From the NCBI GenBank assembly GCA_938024025.1, contig CALJBY010000320.1, positions 1 to 8,875 on the forward strand: 8,875 bases of DNA. Direction: 5' to 3'. This document shows positions 6,822 through 8,875 of this stretch, piece after piece. Numbering within the stretch: position 1 is the first letter of the stretch; every line of letters starts with the position of its first letter. The DNA comes from an uncultured bacterium (GTDB lineage Bacteria; Desulfobacterota; WTBG01). The position numbers and the translations under genes are program-made. A model generated the notes under the pieces. That model ran no database searches and was not told the DNA's origin. It saw only the letters and a program-made list of their open reading frames with translations.

Positions 6822-8640
6822 ACGTTCGCGTCTGCCTTCCTTTCAGGTGCTCCAGCAGAGAGTTAATGACGGCTTCAAACCAGCTGCGAAACTGCCATGC
6901 AGGCACATAGCTCACCGTGATCTTCCCCTGGAGGGATTGCACTATCTCTCTACCGGTCACCTTCAAATTATCCAGTTTGGTTTCACCTACAAAACTGTTC
7001 ATCATGGTATGTGGCACATTGATCACAAAAGCCTTTTTGCACAGAAGATCCTTAACATCTTTAAAGTAGAATTTTTCATTGCTCGGCTTCTTTCCTGCCT
7101 GTGAGATATGGGGAATTGCCTTTTCTCCAAGCCACACTGAGAAAGCTTCACTGGTAGTACTGCCACTCTTTACCGGATAGGCCAATTGAGACCCCATAAT
7201 AATTAAGCGCACTGATTCTTCTCCCATTGACATTACATTCCACATACTTAACTCTTCTATAGTCTCCTGTTTCTCAGCCGGATAGTATATGAAGAGCTCT
7301 CTGCACAGAAAGAGAGCTAACAGCAGTAGAACCAGAAAGCCATTCCTCCATAAGAGCGTTTTGACTTCTACTTTGCCCAAGCGTTGTGCCCTATATAAAA
7401 AGAAAACGCCAAATCCCATGATGCTATAAAGGCAGGGAAGTATGGGAACAAAGAATCTGTTTGCACCTGTGAAAAAAAGGGAGAAAACTAATGCACTGGC
7501 AAAACAAAGCCCTATGAGGAAACAGGTTTTCCTCCAGCAGAGCTGTCCATAGATCATACCAAGAAACACAAAAAACCAGAAAACACCAATGGCACAGCTG
7601 TACAGCATAGTGGACAAGGTATAAAACTCATTCAGTCGGGGGTTTTGAATAAATCTATTGAGTCTACTCTGTTCAAATTTGTCATTAAACAACCGCACGG
7701 CACTTTTACCGAAGCGGGAATCTAAGAGCTGTTTTGGATGTTCCCGGGTACTGGGGCTCCAGTACAGTTTGAATTTCTCACTATAAAAATGCACAAACCA
7801 GCCTGGATGTTCAAGGTCATAGATCAGCCCTGAAAGAAAGAAATCCTCTTTTGCATCCTGGAAAGCAGGTGGGAGAAAGTACCGGCCTCTTTGAATCGGA
7901 TTATTGCCGATAAAAAAATTTACCGCTCCATTGGACGAAACCAAAACAAATTTATCACATACAACATAATTTCTAACGGTCCAACAAGAAACAACTGCGG
8001 AGGTAATAAGAACCATGGTCACAATGCTTGTTACATACCCCTTTTTTCTTCCCTTCACGACCAAAAACCAGAAAAAGGCAATGGGAACAAAAATAAGCAT
8101 CTCTGTCCTGGTGAGTGCACTCAATCCCAGAAAAACACCAGCCGCTATACTATCCCGTTTTCGGGGGCACTGCATCATTCTCAAAAAGTGGACTATAAAG
8201 AATGAAAATAGACACGCAGCTAAGGTCGTACCATAAAAAGTCCATGAATGGAAAATAAACGTCAGAGAGAAAACAGAAGCATAGCCAGCGATAGCTCCAA
8301 CAGGTGTACCGTAGGCATCCCTTCCGATCCGATAGATATTCACACTTACCAGGGCTGACAGGACAATGGTGGCAACCCTGAGCAAAAAATACTGTGGTTG
8401 TGAAAAAAGCTGATTGATGCACCCTGCAAGAAGATATTGGCCAGGAGGCATATAGCAGTTACTTCCCACTATATGCTCCAGTAGTCGAGCGTTTTCATAG
8501 CCGTCTCCAGCATAATGCCAACTCAAGCCTAAGAGATACCATGACAGGCAGAAACGAACCGAAAAGGCCAGCAAAAAAATGGCTACTGGATTAAAGGTGC
8601 TATCTTTGAAACACTTCTTTAGAGAAAGATGGTTAAGCAT
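6763..8640 (-). CDS. GT39-like (ArnT/PMT superfamily) membrane glycosyltransferase
   Basis: A 625-aa integral membrane protein of the GT-C type. About ten hydrophobic helices cover residues 18-225 and 345-452, separated by a large external loop (about 226-344), and a soluble C-terminal region follows (453-625). HYAGDGYENARLLEHI (42-57) carries the likely catalytic Asp (D46) in the first loop, followed by YMPPGQYLLAG (63-73). The stretch WTVRNYVVCDKFVLVSSNG (220-238) with FIGNNP (243-248) is characteristic of GT39 proteins that use polyprenyl-phosphate sugar donors at the periplasmic face. The ATG at 8638-8640 is 24 bp after the preceding stop, with GGGAG 13 nt upstream. The last 19 residues are polar and encoded inside the methyltransferase gene, so the tail may be a stop-loss extension. 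It is only distantly similar to the 538-aa GT-C protein of the same operon, suggesting different donors or acceptors. Confidence 0.88.
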   Translation of the reverse strand: MLNHLSLKKCFKDSTFNPVAIFLLAFSVRFCLSWYLLGLSWHYAGDGYENARLLEHIVGSNCYMPPGQYLLAGCINQLFSQPQYFLLRVATIVLSALVSVNIYRIGRDAYGTPVGAIAGYASVFSLTFIFHSWTFYGTTLAACLFSFFIVHFLRMMQCPRKRDSIAAGVFLGLSALTRTEMLIFVPIAFFWFLVVKGRKKGYVTSIVTMVLITSAVVSCWTVRNYVVCDKFVLVSSNGAVNFFIGNNPIQRGRYFLPPAFQDAKEDFFLSGLIYDLEHPGWFVHFYSEKFKLYWSPSTREHPKQLLDSRFGKSAVRLFNDKFEQSRLNRFIQNPRLNEFYTLSTMLYSCAIGVFWFFVFLGMIYGQLCWRKTCFLIGLCFASALVFSLFFTGANRFFVPILPCLYSIMGFGVFFLYRAQRLGKVEVKTLLWRNGFLVLLLLALFLCRELFIYYPAEKQETIEELSMWNVMSMGEESVRLIIMGSQLAYPVKSGSTTSEAFSVWLGEKAIPHISQAGKKPSNEKFYFKDVKDLLCKKAFVINVPHTMMNSFVGETKLDNLKVTGREIVQSLQGKITVSYVPAWQFRSWFEAVINSLLEHLKGRQTRTYGSHISRNLSPILLRSRTV

Positions 8641-8664
8641 TGAACCGTTCGCTCTCCCAACAGC

Positions 8665-8875
8665 TTAGGGCTTCTTTTTTCTCAATGCCCTGACAGTAAA
8701 AAACACTATAAACCCCGGCAGCACAATGGGAATGATAAAACCCTTGAGTAGCTTCGGGAGGTAATACAAGAAGGCAATCCTGCATGCTACATTAACCCTG
8801 TCGTACCGTGGGTTGGATTCATCTACCCATCGTAAATACCTTATCTTTAAGGTGAGTAAATCAAAGACACTGGTA
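8665..8875 (-). CDS. Unrecognised protein, C-terminal 69 residues (cut by window edge)
   Basis: The reading frame open from the window edge ends with TAA at 8665-8667. The visible part has a polar, Arg-rich segment (KIRYLRWVDESNPRYDR), then YYLPKLLKGFIIPIVLPGF and a further hydrophobic stretch forming one membrane helix, and ends in a basic tail (VRALRKKKP). A single C-terminal hydrophobic anchor with a positive tail suggests attachment to the inner membrane with the tail in the cytoplasm. Such tails occur in several glycan-cluster proteins, including some glycosyltransferases and methyltransferases, but nothing here identifies the family. It lies 24 bp before the GT39-like gene on the same strand and is probably part of the operon. 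Confidence 0.65.
   Translation of the reverse strand, partial: TSVFDLLTLKIRYLRWVDESNPRYDRVNVACRIAFLYYLPKLLKGFIIPIVLPGFIVFFTVRALRKKKP

Overview
The window holds one co-directional run of genes on the minus strand for surface-glycan (exopolysaccharide, O-antigen-like or glycoprotein glycan) assembly. It contains six complete genes and two cut by the window ends. Base composition is in the mid-40s % GC by eye. The families (WecA/TagO-like phosphotransferase, GT4, glutamine-dependent asparagine synthetase, two multi-pass GT-C/GT39 enzymes, SAM methyltransferase, FAD 'amine oxidase-like' protein) are typical of envelope-glycan loci of Gram-negative environmental bacteria such as deltaproteobacterial or Nitrospirae-like lineages. 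I cannot place the organism more closely from sequence alone.

In transcription order (high to low coordinates): (1) the C-terminal 69 residues of an unrecognised protein ending in a membrane helix (8665-8875). (2) A 625-aa GT39-like membrane glycosyltransferase (6763-8640). (3) A 240-aa class I SAM methyltransferase (6099-6821). (4) A second GT-C/PMT-like membrane glycosyltransferase of 538 aa (4496-6112). (5) A 156-bp intergenic stretch packed with four consecutive hairpins between near-identical short repeats, looking like a small non-autonomous IS200/IS605-type palindromic element (about 4354-4473). (6) asnB-like asparagine synthetase, GTG start (2420-4339). (7) A GT4 glycosyltransferase (1257-2408). 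(8) A WecA/TagO-like polyprenyl-phosphate HexNAc-1-phosphate transferase (256-1260). (9) The N-terminal 76 residues of a FAD-dependent oxidoreductase (1-228).

Except for the element region, gaps are 27 bp or less and several genes overlap, so this is almost certainly one operon or part of one. A plausible division of labour: the WecA-like enzyme charges the lipid carrier with a first HexNAc-phosphate; the GT4 enzyme adds a sugar from a nucleotide donor at the cytoplasmic face; the GT-C enzymes add sugars from polyprenyl-linked donors at the periplasmic face; the methyltransferase, amidotransferase and FAD enzyme modify sugars or precursors. No flippase, polymerase, ligase or exosortase is visible here, so the final product and acceptor are unknown.

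The most unusual feature is the hairpin block immediately upstream of the asnB ribosome-binding site. It is the only non-coding stretch of any size, its two ends both read TTGAG on the minus strand, and no transposase or TnpB gene is nearby.
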